Part shown: positions 23,489 to 31,308 of the stretch, in pieces
Layout: each line of letters opens with the position of its first letter
Position numbering within the stretch: position 1 is the first letter of the stretch
DNA from: CAYOWK01 sp964407665
GTDB lineage: Bacteria; Pseudomonadota; Alphaproteobacteria; Caulobacterales; Hyphomonadaceae
Assembly (NCBI GenBank): GCA_964407665.1
Contig: CAYOWK010000042.1
Span: 1-35,687 of the forward strand
Length of the DNA stretch: 35,687 bases
Reading direction: 5' to 3'
Made by a program: the position numbers and the translations under genes
Notes under the pieces: generated by a model
Database searches by the model: none
What the model was told of the DNA's origin: nothing
What the model saw: the letters and a program-made list of their open reading frames with translations, nothing else

Positions 23489-23533
23489 GTCACGGCGCGG
23501 GAAGCCTCTCAGCCAGTCCCCAGACTGATCCAA

Positions 23534-23573
23534 CCGTCATCCTCGGCATTCGCTGCGCTCAGCCGCGGATGAC
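23534..23573. repeat. REP-like palindromic element B
   Basis: GTCATCCTCGGC (23536-23547) pairs with GCCGCGGATGAC (23562-23573), 11 of 12 positions, with a 14 nt loop. It shares its 13 bp head with element A 95 nt upstream. Confidence 0.6.
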
Positions 23574-23674
23574 GCCTGACCCCGTTGGCAGGGACAGCCG
23601 ATCCGGCCTCTTTGCAATGGGGCGACAGGTCCGGACGCTATCGGGTTGCGTAGACACCGCGTCTGGAGACCGAC

Positions 23675-24208
23675 ATGCGAGCAACCTTCCTGATCCCCTT
23701 CGCCTTTCTCGCCGGATGCGCCGGCGCACCGCCGGTTCCGCCGGAAACGTCCGGTCAGTTCGTCATCGAGCGCGATCTTGCCGGAAAATCGGTGGCGCGG
23801 GGCGAATTCTCCGCCATCAACGGGGTCCGGCGCGGCTTTACCGCCTATCTCGATGGCGTGACGGCAGGCGACACGTTCACGCTCTCCGAGCGCTTCGAGT
23901 ATGACGACGGCGAAAAGGACCAGAAAACCTGGGTCTTGAAGCGCCTGCCCGACGGCAGTTATTCGGGCGTCCGCGAAGACGTGGTGGGCGAGGCGACCGG
24001 CGTCCAGGACGGCGACGTCTTCCGCCTCGAATACGATATCCGCCTGCCAAACGAGAAGGGCGAGCCGGGCATGAAGCTCCGCTTCCGTGACGTCATGGCG
24101 ATCACATCCGAAGGCAAGGTCATCAACAACGCACGCGTCTCCACCTGGGGCTTCGGCGTCGGCAAGGTGACCCTGACGATCAGCCCTTCGGCGGCTGCAC
24201 AACCGTAG
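23675..24208 (+). CDS. DUF3833-like outer envelope lipoprotein
   Basis: A 177 aa lipoprotein with a clean signal and lipobox LAGC at Cys15. The mature domain follows the DUF3833 pattern: FVIERDLAGKSVARGEFSAINGVRRGF, then TFTLSERFEYDDGEKDQKTWVLKR, SYSGVREDVVGEATGVQDGDVFRLEYDI and ARVSTWGFGVGKVTLTI. Proteins with this domain have unknown function and probably sit in the outer membrane facing the periplasm. GGAG lies about 8 nt before ATG 23675. It is followed by 1.1 kb of non-coding sequence. Confidence 0.8.
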   Translation: MRATFLIPFAFLAGCAGAPPVPPETSGQFVIERDLAGKSVARGEFSAINGVRRGFTAYLDGVTAGDTFTLSERFEYDDGEKDQKTWVLKRLPDGSYSGVREDVVGEATGVQDGDVFRLEYDIRLPNEKGEPGMKLRFRDVMAITSEGKVINNARVSTWGFGVGKVTLTISPSAAAQP

Positions 24209-24838
24209 CCTGCGACCCTCCAGGTGTGGGACAGAAGGGGCCTGTCTCCCACATCAGGATCGCCGGTTCTGGAAACAGACACGCAACTGTCCGTTTTTCC
24301 CGCGCACGCGGGAATCCAGACTTAACTACCTGACCCCACAGACATATTCAAAAATCTGGATCCTCGCGCCTCATCCTGAGCCTGTCGAAGGACGCGAGGA
24401 ACGCGGCCCGTTGGGCCGCTTCGACAAAGAAAAATCAGTCCTTGAATTCGACCGGGTATCCAGGCCCGGTAACCTCCCCTCGCGCCTGTCACGGGAGGGT
24501 TTCGGGAGGCCTCCGAAGTCCAGAAACGACAGGCGCCGGTCGGCGTGGGTGAGGAGTGGTGAGCGTAGCGAACGAAACGCGATGAGCGTTTCGAACGACG
24601 AACGCCCGAAGCGCAAGCGAAGGGCGGGAGGGCGCCCGCCACACCTCATGAAAATCTGGCTTCGGGTATGGAACCGGAGTGTCGAGGGGGATCGGAAGCC
24701 CCCTGCACGAGCTGTCCGGGATGTGGGAGTGGGTCTAAATACCGGGCGTGTCGCTCCGGCCTTCGCTTCGGCAAGGCGGGAGGACGGGACTACGGTCAAA
24801 TCCTATCCTCACACCGGTCAGCAACCGACCTGCGGGGC

Positions 24839-24944
24839 GCGTGGGAACACGCACCGGCCAGTGGCGACACTGGCATTGTACTAAACAAGGCGCGTTCTCA
24901 CGCGCCCCGGCCTCCCTTTCATGGAGGGCCTCCCAATCGGGAGG
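24839..24944 (+). ncRNA. Candidate structured RNA segment with GNRA-capped hairpins
   Basis: Five hairpins follow each other: GCGTG-GGAA-CACGC (24839-24852), GCCAGTG-GCGA-CACTGGC (24857-24874), GGCGCG/CGCGCC with a 6 nt loop (24889-24906), GGCCTCC/GGAGG-type (24909-24930) and CCTCCC-AATC-GGGAGG (24929-24944). The first two loops are GNRA tetraloops only when read on the plus strand. No family was recognised; it may equally be a mosaic of repeats. Confidence 0.3.
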
Positions 24945-25026
24945 GGAGCTACAGCATCACGGACGGTGGTAGCCGGTCCGGACGGAAAAACGTGTCCGCT
25001 TCACATTAGCGCTCAAAAGGGAGCCC

Positions 25027-25072
25027 TCATGGTGAGCAGCGCCCGCAAGGGCGCGTCCGTCGAACCACGAGG
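25027..25072. repeat. Palindromic repeat E
   Basis: CTCATGGTGAGC head, hairpin GCGCCC-GCAA-GGGCGC (25039-25054) and GAACCACGAGG tail. Head and tail recur inverted at 25227-25235 and 25151-25162, making a paired unit of the BIME type. Confidence 0.6.
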
Positions 25073-25150
25073 GCGGCGTGCTCAGGCCGCAGGTTCACTC
25101 CAGCCAGAGACGGGATCGACCAGGTGAACGATCAGCCAGCGCGCACCGCG

Positions 25151-25235
25151 CCTCGTGGTTCGCCCTTCGAGACGCCGCCTGTCGGCGGCTCCTCAGGGTG
25201 AGGGGACGCCGCCTGCGGCGGCTGCCCACCATGAG
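25151..25235. repeat. Palindromic repeat F, inverted partner of E
   Basis: CCTCGTGGTTCG head (25151-25162), hairpins GCCGCC-TGTC-GGCGGC (25174-25189) and GCCGCC-TGC-GGCGGC (25208-25222), and CACCATGAG tail (25227-25235). Confidence 0.6.
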
Positions 25236-25302
25236 GCGCTGCTTTGGCGCCTGTGTTTCGACCGGCGCCTCTCCGAAATTCGCAGCTGATGGAGCGCGCC
25301 AC

Positions 25303-25752
25303 TCAGACCTCGATCTCAACCCCGCGCAATCCCTTCGCCTCAAGCGCGTCCGCGATGATGCTCCGGTGACACTTCGCGCCATCGCCACAGAAGCAGAGCA
25401 GGGCGGTGGGGTTGTCGGCGATGAGGTCGGCGGCCTCCAGCAACTGCAGCTGCGCCTCGGGCCGCTGGAACGACGCGTCATAGATCGCCCGGAACTCATC
25501 CATACGCCCGGCGCGATTGGCCTCGCGACCCGCCTTCGGCGTGCCGAGGGCGCGCAGGTGAATGTAGGTGATGCCGCTCTCATCCAGCGTCGCCGCCAGC
25601 AGCTTCTTGGAAAACCCCGCACGCCGGGAATTCGCCACATCCCGCACATCGACCAGCGTCTTCACGCCATGGCGCTGCAGCGCCTCGATCAGACCCGCCA
25701 GCGTGGTGCGCTCATAGCCGATAGAGAAGAACGTGTGGGGCATGCTCCCCAT
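25303..25752 (-). CDS. DUF488 family protein
   Basis: A 149 aa cytosolic protein matching DUF488: FFSIGYERTTLAGLIEAL at the start, TLVDVRDVANSRRAGFSK, and the Cys motif LLCFCGDGAKCHRSIIAD near the end, typical of this family. Its function is unknown. Two in-frame ATGs (25750-25752 and 25741-25743) are possible. The Shine-Dalgarno-like GGGGAG lies inside the first codons and is badly spaced for the second. It follows the carboxypeptidase gene by 15 nt on the same strand, so the two are likely co-transcribed. Confidence 0.85.
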   Translation of the reverse strand: MGSMPHTFFSIGYERTTLAGLIEALQRHGVKTLVDVRDVANSRRAGFSKKLLAATLDESGITYIHLRALGTPKAGREANRAGRMDEFRAIYDASFQRPEAQLQLLEAADLIADNPTALLCFCGDGAKCHRSIIADALEAKGLRGVEIEV

Positions 25753-25767
25753 GTGGCGACGGTTTGC

Positions 25768-26667
25768 CTATCTGCAAGCCGGATTGATGCCCTGCACATA
25801 GTTGGCGATCACGTCGATCTCGCGCGCGGCTTCGGCGCCCTCGAAGCCTGTCAGGTGGTCGTATCCGACCAGAGACGGGTATTGCGACAGGTATCCCGAT
25901 GCGACCGGCATGTACGACCAGTGCCAGTCCTCGCGCTGATACCCGTTCGGACGATCGGCGCCTTTCGGGCTGTAGACCTGGCAGAAGCCGTACTTCGCGG
26001 CATTGGCGTTCAGCCAGTCGTGGATGGCCTTGCCTTCGCCGGACGCGAAATAGGTGTTGGTCAGATCGTTGAGATCGAAGTCCGTGCCCCAGTGGTGGCG
26101 CGAGGTTCCGGGCATCGACGAGAACTCGAGGATCTTTCGTGCGCGCGCCGCCGGATCGGGCACGGTCTGCGGAAGCTTGCCGCCCTCGACCAGCGTCGTC
26201 CCGTTCCACTTGTTGTCCCAGATCCGCTTCTGGTCCTTGAACGAGCGGAAGGCCGAAATGATCTTGAGGTTGACGCCGGCCGCCTTCGCGTCGGCGTGCA
26301 TCTGCCCGAACGCCAGCATCGCGTCGCGATGGGCGTACATGCCAGTGCGCGAGGCGTAGGCGGCAGGGATCGCCACCAGCAGGCCGTTCGAGGTCGCCGG
26401 GCTGATGTCGCCCATGATGACCTTCAGGTCAGCGGGAATATCTACGACCGCAGGCGCAGCGGTGGCAGGCGTCGATGGCGCGGCGGCTTCCGCTGGATCT
26501 GCAACAGGCGCTTCGGCGGGGCTCGTCGCAGCGGTCTCAAGCGGCCCGGACGGCATTCCAGCCGGAGCAGGCGTCTCGACACCCTCAGGCGCAACCTCTG
26601 GCGTCTTCTCTCCGCACGACGCCAGCAGGGCGGCGGCGGCAAGACCGGCAAGCACGCGACGAATCAT
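25768..26667 (-). CDS. VanY-type D-alanyl-D-alanine carboxypeptidase lipoprotein
   Basis: A 299 aa zinc peptidase of the M15B/VanY type that would trim D-Ala from peptidoglycan stem peptides. It has a signal sequence with lipobox Cys18 (LLASC), an Ala/Pro/Thr-rich linker (about 25-80) and the catalytic domain. The domain shows SAFRSFKDQKRIW near 138-150, SRHHWGTDFD (189-198) with zinc ligands His191 and Asp198, and EDWHW (246-250) with Glu246 as catalytic base and His249 as the third ligand. ATG at 26665-26667 gives a proper signal peptide, so the GTG start 30 nt upstream was rejected. Confidence 0.92.
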   Translation of the reverse strand: MIRRVLAGLAAAALLASCGEKTPEVAPEGVETPAPAGMPSGPLETAATSPAEAPVADPAEAAAPSTPATAAPAVVDIPADLKVIMGDISPATSNGLLVAIPAAYASRTGMYAHRDAMLAFGQMHADAKAAGVNLKIISAFRSFKDQKRIWDNKWNGTTLVEGGKLPQTVPDPAARARKILEFSSMPGTSRHHWGTDFDLNDLTNTYFASGEGKAIHDWLNANAAKYGFCQVYSPKGADRPNGYQREDWHWSYMPVASGYLSQYPSLVGYDHLTGFEGAEAAREIDVIANYVQGINPACR

Positions 26668-26745
26668 GGGAAGGGCCCCTCGAACCAGACGGCGCACATC
26701 ACCATGCCGCCGGCTGACGCGCCATCATCCGCCGGCAGCTGGCGC

Positions 26746-27654
26746 TCAGTTCTTGAACTTGGCTTCGCGCGGCCGCATCAGGCCTTCCTGCGTCACGCTG
26801 GCGACCAGCTTGCCGTCAAGCGTGAACAGCTCGCCGCGCGTGAACCCGCGCGAACCGGAGGCGGACGGGCTGTCCATCGAATAGAGCAGCCACTCCTCGA
26901 TGTTGAACGGCTCGTGGAACCACATGGCGTGGTCGAGCGAGGCCATCTGCACGCCGCCCGTGAACCAGTTGACGCCGTGCGGCTTGGTGGCGGTGTCGAG
27001 GATGCCCATGTCGGAGGCGTAGGCGAGGATGCACTGGTGCAGCGCCTGGTCGTCGCCAACCTTGCCGCGCGCCCGCATCCACATCTGCTTCACGGCGGCG
27101 GACTTCTCCGGGCTGATCATGGCGCGCGGATCGACCGGCTTCAGCTCGATGGGGCGGGGCCGGGCGAACTGCTTGGCGTACTCCTTGGGGATGTGATCCT
27201 TGGCCATCGCCCGCAGCTGGTCCTCGGACAGCAGCTCGTCCGGCATCTTCACCTTCGGCATCGGCGTCTGGTGGGTGAAGCCTTCCTCCGCCACGTGGAA
27301 CGACGCGGCGAGGTTGAAGATCTGCTCGCCGTGCTGGATGGCGACCACCCGGCGGGTCGTGAAGCTGCGCCCGTCGCGGGCCCGGTCGACCTCGTAGAGG
27401 ATCGGAACGCTGGGATCGCCCGGCCGGATGAAATAGGCGTGCAGGGAATGGCAGAGCCGGTTTTCGACCGTCCGGTAGGCCGCGACCAGCGCCTGGGCGA
27501 TCACCTGGCCGCCAAACACCCGCTTCATCCCGTCATCCGGCGAGTGGCCGCGGAACAGATTCACCTCGATTCGCTCGAGGTCGAGCTGCGTTAGCAGGTC
27601 GGCGACGGCGGTGTCGGGGGCGTTGGCGGTGTCTGGGGCAGGCGTGTCGGTCAT
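26746..27654 (-). CDS. tesB: Acyl-CoA thioesterase II
   Basis: Hydrolyses acyl-CoA to free fatty acid and CoA. The 302 aa protein has the double hot-dog layout: RVFGGQVIAQAL and SLHAYFIRPGDPSVPILYEV in the first domain, DMGILDT and then SLDHAMWFHEPFNIEEWLLYSMDSPSASGSRGF in the second, a hallmark TesB ending with the Asp-Gln/Thr catalytic region. ATG at 27652-27654 starts an acidic, poorly conserved leader before DLLTQLDLERIE. It is divergent from yebC. Confidence 0.95.
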   Translation of the reverse strand: MTDTPAPDTANAPDTAVADLLTQLDLERIEVNLFRGHSPDDGMKRVFGGQVIAQALVAAYRTVENRLCHSLHAYFIRPGDPSVPILYEVDRARDGRSFTTRRVVAIQHGEQIFNLAASFHVAEEGFTHQTPMPKVKMPDELLSEDQLRAMAKDHIPKEYAKQFARPRPIELKPVDPRAMISPEKSAAVKQMWMRARGKVGDDQALHQCILAYASDMGILDTATKPHGVNWFTGGVQMASLDHAMWFHEPFNIEEWLLYSMDSPSASGSRGFTRGELFTLDGKLVASVTQEGLMRPREAKFKN

Positions 27655-27740
27655 CAGGTGGGAGCTCTCGAGGCTTCGTGTTTGCGGTTTTCTAGCCCAT
27701 TTCGGGGGCGGCTGTCTGCCGCCGGGTTAGCGCGCCAATC

Positions 27741-27768
27741 TTGCGGATATCCGCTCCTGTCATATAGA
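27741..27768 (+). promoter_or_regulatory. Candidate yebC promoter with an overlapping palindrome
   Basis: TTGCGG (27741-27746) and TATAGA (27763-27768) are spaced by 16 nt. A perfect 12 bp palindrome, GCGGATATCCGC (27743-27754), overlaps the -35 box and is placed like an operator. Confidence 0.42.
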
Positions 27769-27816
27769 CCCGGCTCAAATCCTGAAAAAACGGGCCACGA
27801 AAGAGGGAGAGCTCCC

Positions 27817-28566
27817 ATGGCCGGCCACAGCAAATGGGCCAATATCCAGCATCGCAAGGGCAAGGCCGACAAGGCCCGGGCGAAGCTGTTCTCGAAACTG
27901 TCGAAGGAACTGACCATCGCCGCCAAGATGGGCGGGGGCGATCCGGACATGAACCCGCGCCTGCGCCTGGCGGTCAACAACGCCAAGGCGGCGTCGGTGC
28001 CCAAGGACAACATCCAGCGCGCTATCGACAAGGCTGTCGGCGGCGACGTCGCCTCCTACGAGAACCTCCGCTACGAGGGCTTCGGCCCCGCCGGCGTCGG
28101 CGTCATCGTCGAGTGCTCGACCGACAACAAGAACCGCGCCGCGGGCGACGTCCGCACCGCCTTCAACAAGAATGGCGGCAACCTCGGCCAGACCGGGTCG
28201 GTGTCGTCAGGTTTCGAGAATGTCGGCGAGATCGTCTATCCGGCAGAAGCCGGCAGCGAAGATCAGATCATGGAAGCCGCCATCGACGCCGGCGCGACCG
28301 ACGTCCAGAGCAGCGCGGACGGCCATGTCATCTACACCGAGCGCGGCGACCTGATGGAGGTCGCCTCGAAGCTTGAGGGCAAGTTCAAGGTCAGCGCCAC
28401 GTCCGCCAACCTGATCTGGAAGCCGCTGAACACGGTCAACGTGGCTGGCGAGGACGCCGAAAAGCTCTTCAGGCTGCTTGAAACGCTCGAAGATCTCGAC
28501 GACGTCCAGAACGTCTACGCCAGCTACGAGATCTCCGACGAGGAGATGGCCCGCATTGCGGGTTGA
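27817..28566 (+). CDS. yebC: YebC/PmpR-family DNA-binding regulator
   Basis: A 249 aa member of the TACO1/YebC family, formerly seen as transcription regulators and now linked in part to relief of ribosome stalling at proline-rich sites. The N-terminus AGHSKWANIQHRKGKADKARAK is diagnostic, followed by GGGDPDMNPRLRLAVNNAKA and NKNRAAGDVRTAFNKNGGNLG, where most family members have the acidic middle domain. AGAGGGAGAGCTCCC lies just before ATG 27817. In many bacteria it neighbours ruvC; ruvC is not seen here. Confidence 0.95.
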   Translation: MAGHSKWANIQHRKGKADKARAKLFSKLSKELTIAAKMGGGDPDMNPRLRLAVNNAKAASVPKDNIQRAIDKAVGGDVASYENLRYEGFGPAGVGVIVECSTDNKNRAAGDVRTAFNKNGGNLGQTGSVSSGFENVGEIVYPAEAGSEDQIMEAAIDAGATDVQSSADGHVIYTERGDLMEVASKLEGKFKVSATSANLIWKPLNTVNVAGEDAEKLFRLLETLEDLDDVQNVYASYEISDEEMARIAG

Positions 28567-28979
28567 GGGTCGATAGCGCCGCCCCGGGCCGTCCGGCTCA
28601 GCCTGCGCGCCATCTCAGGCCCCAGCAGGCCGGACCGCCCGAGGAACCCGATCGCCCGCGCCTCCAGCTCGCGTGCCCGCTCCCGCTCGGCGTCGTCGTT
28701 GACGCGCAGGTCGTGGATGGCCGCCAGCAGCTGCGCGATGGCGCCAGCCGGCGACACCGCATCCACCATCGCCAGCCGGTCCCGCGCCGCATCGCACTCG
28801 CACGCCAGATCATCGGCCATCGCCTCCATCTGCACCTGCAGGGCCGCCGGGGCCTCCGGGCACAGCGCCTCGGCCTCCCCCCGCAGGCTCGCCGCCAGAT
28901 CCCGGTACGCCTCCAGCCGGGCCACCCCATCCCCCGCCGCCGACGCCGGACAAAACACAATCGGATCATTCACACGCAT
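28524..28979 (-). CDS. Unknown helical protein overlapping the yebC 3' end
   Basis: Not recognised. The 151 aa product is almost all helix-forming (LEAYRDLAASLRGEAEALC, then AQLLAAIHDLRVNDDAERERARELEARA), and two Cys lie near the middle. AAGGAG sits 8 nt before its ATG at 28977-28979, a strong ribosome site that supports it as a real gene. Its last 43 nt overlap antisense to the yebC coding end (28524-28566). Confidence 0.6.
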   Translation of the reverse strand: MRVNDPIVFCPASAAGDGVARLEAYRDLAASLRGEAEALCPEAPAALQVQMEAMADDLACECDAARDRLAMVDAVSPAGAIAQLLAAIHDLRVNDDAERERARELEARAIGFLGRSGLLGPEMARRLSRTARGGAIDPQPAMRAISSSEIS

Positions 28980-29126
28980 CGGGTGTCTCCTTTTGTCGCC
29001 GTCCGCATCGCAGAGCAGCCATCAGCAGCTCTCAGCATCCTAACGAGACGTTGCCAAAAGGTTAACGAGACCTTTCGCGAAAGCCGCGAAACGCCGCAAG
29101 TCCGGTGAAAATGGGTTAACGCCCGC

Positions 29127-29312
29127 TCAGCCCGGCAGCTTGCCGGATTTCCAGAGCTCCTGGAGGTGCTGAAGGATGATGTTCTTGGCGACTTCCGCCC
29201 GGCTGGATCCGTAAAGCCCTGTTTCGACAAGAATTTCGAGCCGGTCAGCCGCCTTGGCAGGCAGCACGACCGTGAACGGCTTGGTATCGGAGCTGGCGGG
29301 AGACTTGGCCAT
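29127..29312 (-). CDS. Small ribbon-helix-helix-like protein, 61 aa
   Basis: KPFTVVLPAKAADRLEILV followed by GSSRAEVAKNIILQHLQELW fits the beta strand and two helices of an RHH (CopG/Arc-like) DNA-binding domain. No toxin gene follows it. There is no Shine-Dalgarno; the start codon is preceded directly by a cluster of TTGCAATG-type repeats. It is divergent from the second RHH-like gene at 29395. Confidence 0.65.
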   Translation of the reverse strand: MAKSPASSDTKPFTVVLPAKAADRLEILVETGLYGSSRAEVAKNIILQHLQELWKSGKLPG

Positions 29313-29349
29313 GCATTGCTATTGCAATGTCTTTGCAATGCCTGCAAAC
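29313..29349. promoter_or_regulatory. Repeat cluster, candidate RHH operator
   Basis: The 37 nt just upstream of the small RHH gene contain GCATTGC (29313-29319), TTGCAATG (29322-29329) and TTGCAATG again (29333-29340). CATTGC and GCAATG form inverted half-sites, and the two TTGCAATG copies are 11 nt apart, about one helical turn. Confidence 0.5.
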
Positions 29350-29394
29350 AGATTCGTGCGGGACGGTGCTCACGGCTGCTGAAGGAATCTCCCA

Positions 29395-29622
29395 GTGACG
29401 AAATCGGCTACGAAACCAGCGAACCGCCAGCCCCTGACGGTCCGGCTGGATCCCGAATCGAAGCGTCTGTTCTCCGAGCAGGCCGAACGCTGCGGCCTCG
29501 AGCCGGGCGTGGCGGCCCGCCAGATTCTGGAACTCTACGTCCAGCGCCTGCGCGAAGGCGGCGACTACATCCAGACGCTGGCGGATTTCTCCGCCGCGCT
29601 CAGGTCGCCGCGCGCGTCGTAG
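29395..29622 (+). CDS. Small ribbon-helix-helix-like protein, 75 aa
   Basis: RQPLTVRLDPESKRLFSEQAERCGLEPGVAARQILELYVQRLREG gives a beta strand and two helices like an RHH domain, read here in two pieces. It starts with GTG at 29395-29397, preceded by AAGGA. It is divergent from the gene at 29127 with 82 nt between, and converges on the antiporter gene. A regulator of itself or neighbours is plausible but not shown. Confidence 0.62.
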   Translation: MTKSATKPANRQPLTVRLDPESKRLFSEQAERCGLEPGVAARQILELYVQRLREGGDYIQTLADFSAALRSPRAS

Positions 29623-29631
29623 CGGGCCGGG

Positions 29632-31308
29632 TCAGGCGACGGACTCGACGGGCATCGCCTTGATCAGCGGACGGGTCGCGTCGGCCATCGCCTGTGCGAT
29701 CTCCCACTCGCCCGAAATGACCATGTTGGCGCCAAACCGCTTGAGGTGTTCCACCTCGGCCTCGCTGTGCGCCCGGGCGAAAATCCGGATGCCCGGATTG
29801 ATGGTGCGGGCCGCCTCGACAATCCGCCCCGCCTCGAACCCGTCCGGGATGGTCAGGTAGAGGAGCTGGGCGTTCTCGATGCCGGCTTCCTTCAAGGCCT
29901 CCGGAGACACGGCGTTGGCGTTGATGGCGCCGACACCGTCAGCCGTGAGCGCATCGGTAAGGTCTACTTTCTCCTCGATGACTGTGTAGCTGAGCCCCAG
30001 GCGCCTCAGCTCCATCGCCAGCATCGAGCCGACCCGGCCATGTCCGATCAGGACGGCGCGGTGGACGGACGGCTGGACCTGCGGGGTCGGGGCGCCGGCG
30101 GCCACGGGGTGGGGCGCCCAGCGGTTGGCGACGTAGAAGACCAGCGGATTGAGGATGATCGACAGGATGGCCGCGCCCAGTATCAGGTCACGGCCCTGTT
30201 CTGGCAGCAGGCCAAAACCAACGCCGAGGCTCGCCAGAATGAAGGAGAACTCGCCGATCTGGGCGAGACTGGCTGCGATCAATGCCGAGCTTGAGCGCGG
30301 TTGCTTGAAAGCCGCCATGATCGCCATGGCGGCCAGCGACTTGCCCACGACCACAATCGCGGTGGCTCCCAGCAGCGGAAGCGGATCGCGGATCAGGATC
30401 ATCGGGTCGAACAACATGCCGACGGATACGAAAAACAGCACCGCGAATGCATCGCGAAGCGGCAACGTCTCGTTGGCGGCCTGATGCGACAGCTCGCTTT
30501 CGCCCATGATCATGCCGGCGAAGAAGGCGCCCAGAGCGAATGACACTCCGAAGAATTCGGACGCGCCCAGCGCCACGCCCAGTGCGATGGCGAGCACGCA
30601 CAGCCGGAACAACTCCCGGGAGCCGAGATGCACAACGCGGTGCAGGACCCACGGTATCACGCGCTTTCCAACGATCAGCATCAGCGCCACGAATGCTCCG
30701 ACCTTGCCGAGCGTCAGAAAGACGGCCCAGCCAATGGATTGCGCTTGCGCGAGCGTGAAGCCGCCGCTTTCGGCCATCTCGGTCCGGATACTGGCCCAGG
30801 TCGGCAAAAGAACCAGTGCAAGCACCATCGCGAGGTCTTCGACGATCAGCCAGCCGACCGCGATACGCCCCCGATTGGTCTGCACGATATGGCGCTCCTG
30901 CAGCGCCCGGAGGAGGACCACTGTGGACGCGACAGACAGGGCAAGGCCAAACACGACGCCGGCTTCGACGCTCCACCCCATCAGTAGCGCCATGCCCAGG
31001 CCCAGCAGAGTCGCCGCGCCGATCTGGGCGAGCGCTCCCGGTATCGCAATCGCGCGAACCGAGAGCAGGTCCTTCATGGAGAAGTGAAGGCCCACGCCGA
31101 ACATCAGCAGGATCACGCCCAGTTCCGCCAGTTCAGTCGCCAGGTGACTGTCCGCAACAAAGCCGGGCGTAAAGGGGCCAACGACAATGCCGGCCACCAG
31201 ATATCCGACCAGCGGCGAGAGCCGGAACCTGACCGCCAGGGCGCCCAGGACGAAGGCCAGCCCCAGGCCGATGGTCATGAGTGAGATGAGCGGCGTTGCG
31301 TGAGGCAA
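29632..31308 (-). CDS. ybaL: YbaL/Kef-type cation:proton antiporter with TrkA-N domain
   Basis: CPA2 family inner-membrane exchanger. About twelve transmembrane segments (residues 8-390) include SPLVGYLVAGIVVGPFTPGF, ELGVILLMFGVGLHFS and GWLIVEDLAMV, followed by a cytosolic NAD-binding RCK domain (VLIGHGRVGSMLAMEL). TTG at 31306-31308 is preferred because the protein then begins PHATPLI like E. coli YbaL and is 558 aa, its length. GTG at 31342-31344 and TTG at 31369-31371 are alternatives, and no start has a strong ribosome site. It is divergent from the PP2C gene. Confidence 0.88.
   Translation of the reverse strand: MPHATPLISLMTIGLGLAFVLGALAVRFRLSPLVGYLVAGIVVGPFTPGFVADSHLATELAELGVILLMFGVGLHFSMKDLLSVRAIAIPGALAQIGAATLLGLGMALLMGWSVEAGVVFGLALSVASTVVLLRALQERHIVQTNRGRIAVGWLIVEDLAMVLALVLLPTWASIRTEMAESGGFTLAQAQSIGWAVFLTLGKVGAFVALMLIVGKRVIPWVLHRVVHLGSRELFRLCVLAIALGVALGASEFFGVSFALGAFFAGMIMGESELSHQAANETLPLRDAFAVLFFVSVGMLFDPMILIRDPLPLLGATAIVVVGKSLAAMAIMAAFKQPRSSSALIAASLAQIGEFSFILASLGVGFGLLPEQGRDLILGAAILSIILNPLVFYVANRWAPHPVAAGAPTPQVQPSVHRAVLIGHGRVGSMLAMELRRLGLSYTVIEEKVDLTDALTADGVGAINANAVSPEALKEAGIENAQLLYLTIPDGFEAGRIVEAARTINPGIRIFARAHSEAEVEHLKRFGANMVISGEWEIAQAMADATRPLIKAMPVESVA

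Larger units (their letters stand above)
24209..25302. repeat. 1.1 kb non-coding block of palindromic repeats and hairpins
   Basis: No frame here looks coding on either strand. Elements seen: a hairpin after the lipoprotein stop (about 24225-24253); TTCCCGCG/CGCGGGAA with a 2 nt centre at 24297-24314; CCTCGCG/CGCGAGG at 24362-24399; GCGGCCC/GGGCCGC at 24403-24419; CGAAACGC/GCGTTTCG with a 5 nt loop at 24573-24593; and two inverted-partner elements at 25027-25072 and 25151-25235. The last carries two GCCGCC/GGCGGC hairpins (25174-25189 and 25208-25222). CTCATCCTGAGCCTGTCGAAGG at 24370 onward resembles a repeat common in alphaproteobacterial intergenic DNA. Confidence 0.7.

Noticed and set aside
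24371..24799. 142 aa minus-strand frame in the repeat block
   Set aside because: Arg/Ser/Pro-rich translation of palindromes, of a kind often misannotated in repeat DNA.
24291..24990. Terminal inverted repeats of a MITE (CGTTTTTCC at 24292 and GGAAAAACG at 24983)
   Set aside because: Only 9 bp match, no target-site duplication, and poor extension beyond; probably chance.
24420..25020. tmRNA, RNase P RNA, SRP RNA, group I/II intron or cobalamin riboswitch
   Set aside because: None of their conserved cores (tRNA-like ends, P4 sequence, SRP loop, domain V, B12 box) could be found.
23439..25235. CRISPR array
   Set aside because: The repeats differ from each other, are palindromic and have no regular spacers; no cas gene is present.
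25078..27594. 838 aa plus-strand open frame
   Set aside because: It runs antisense through DUF488, VanY-type and TesB genes, all of which carry family motifs on the minus strand.
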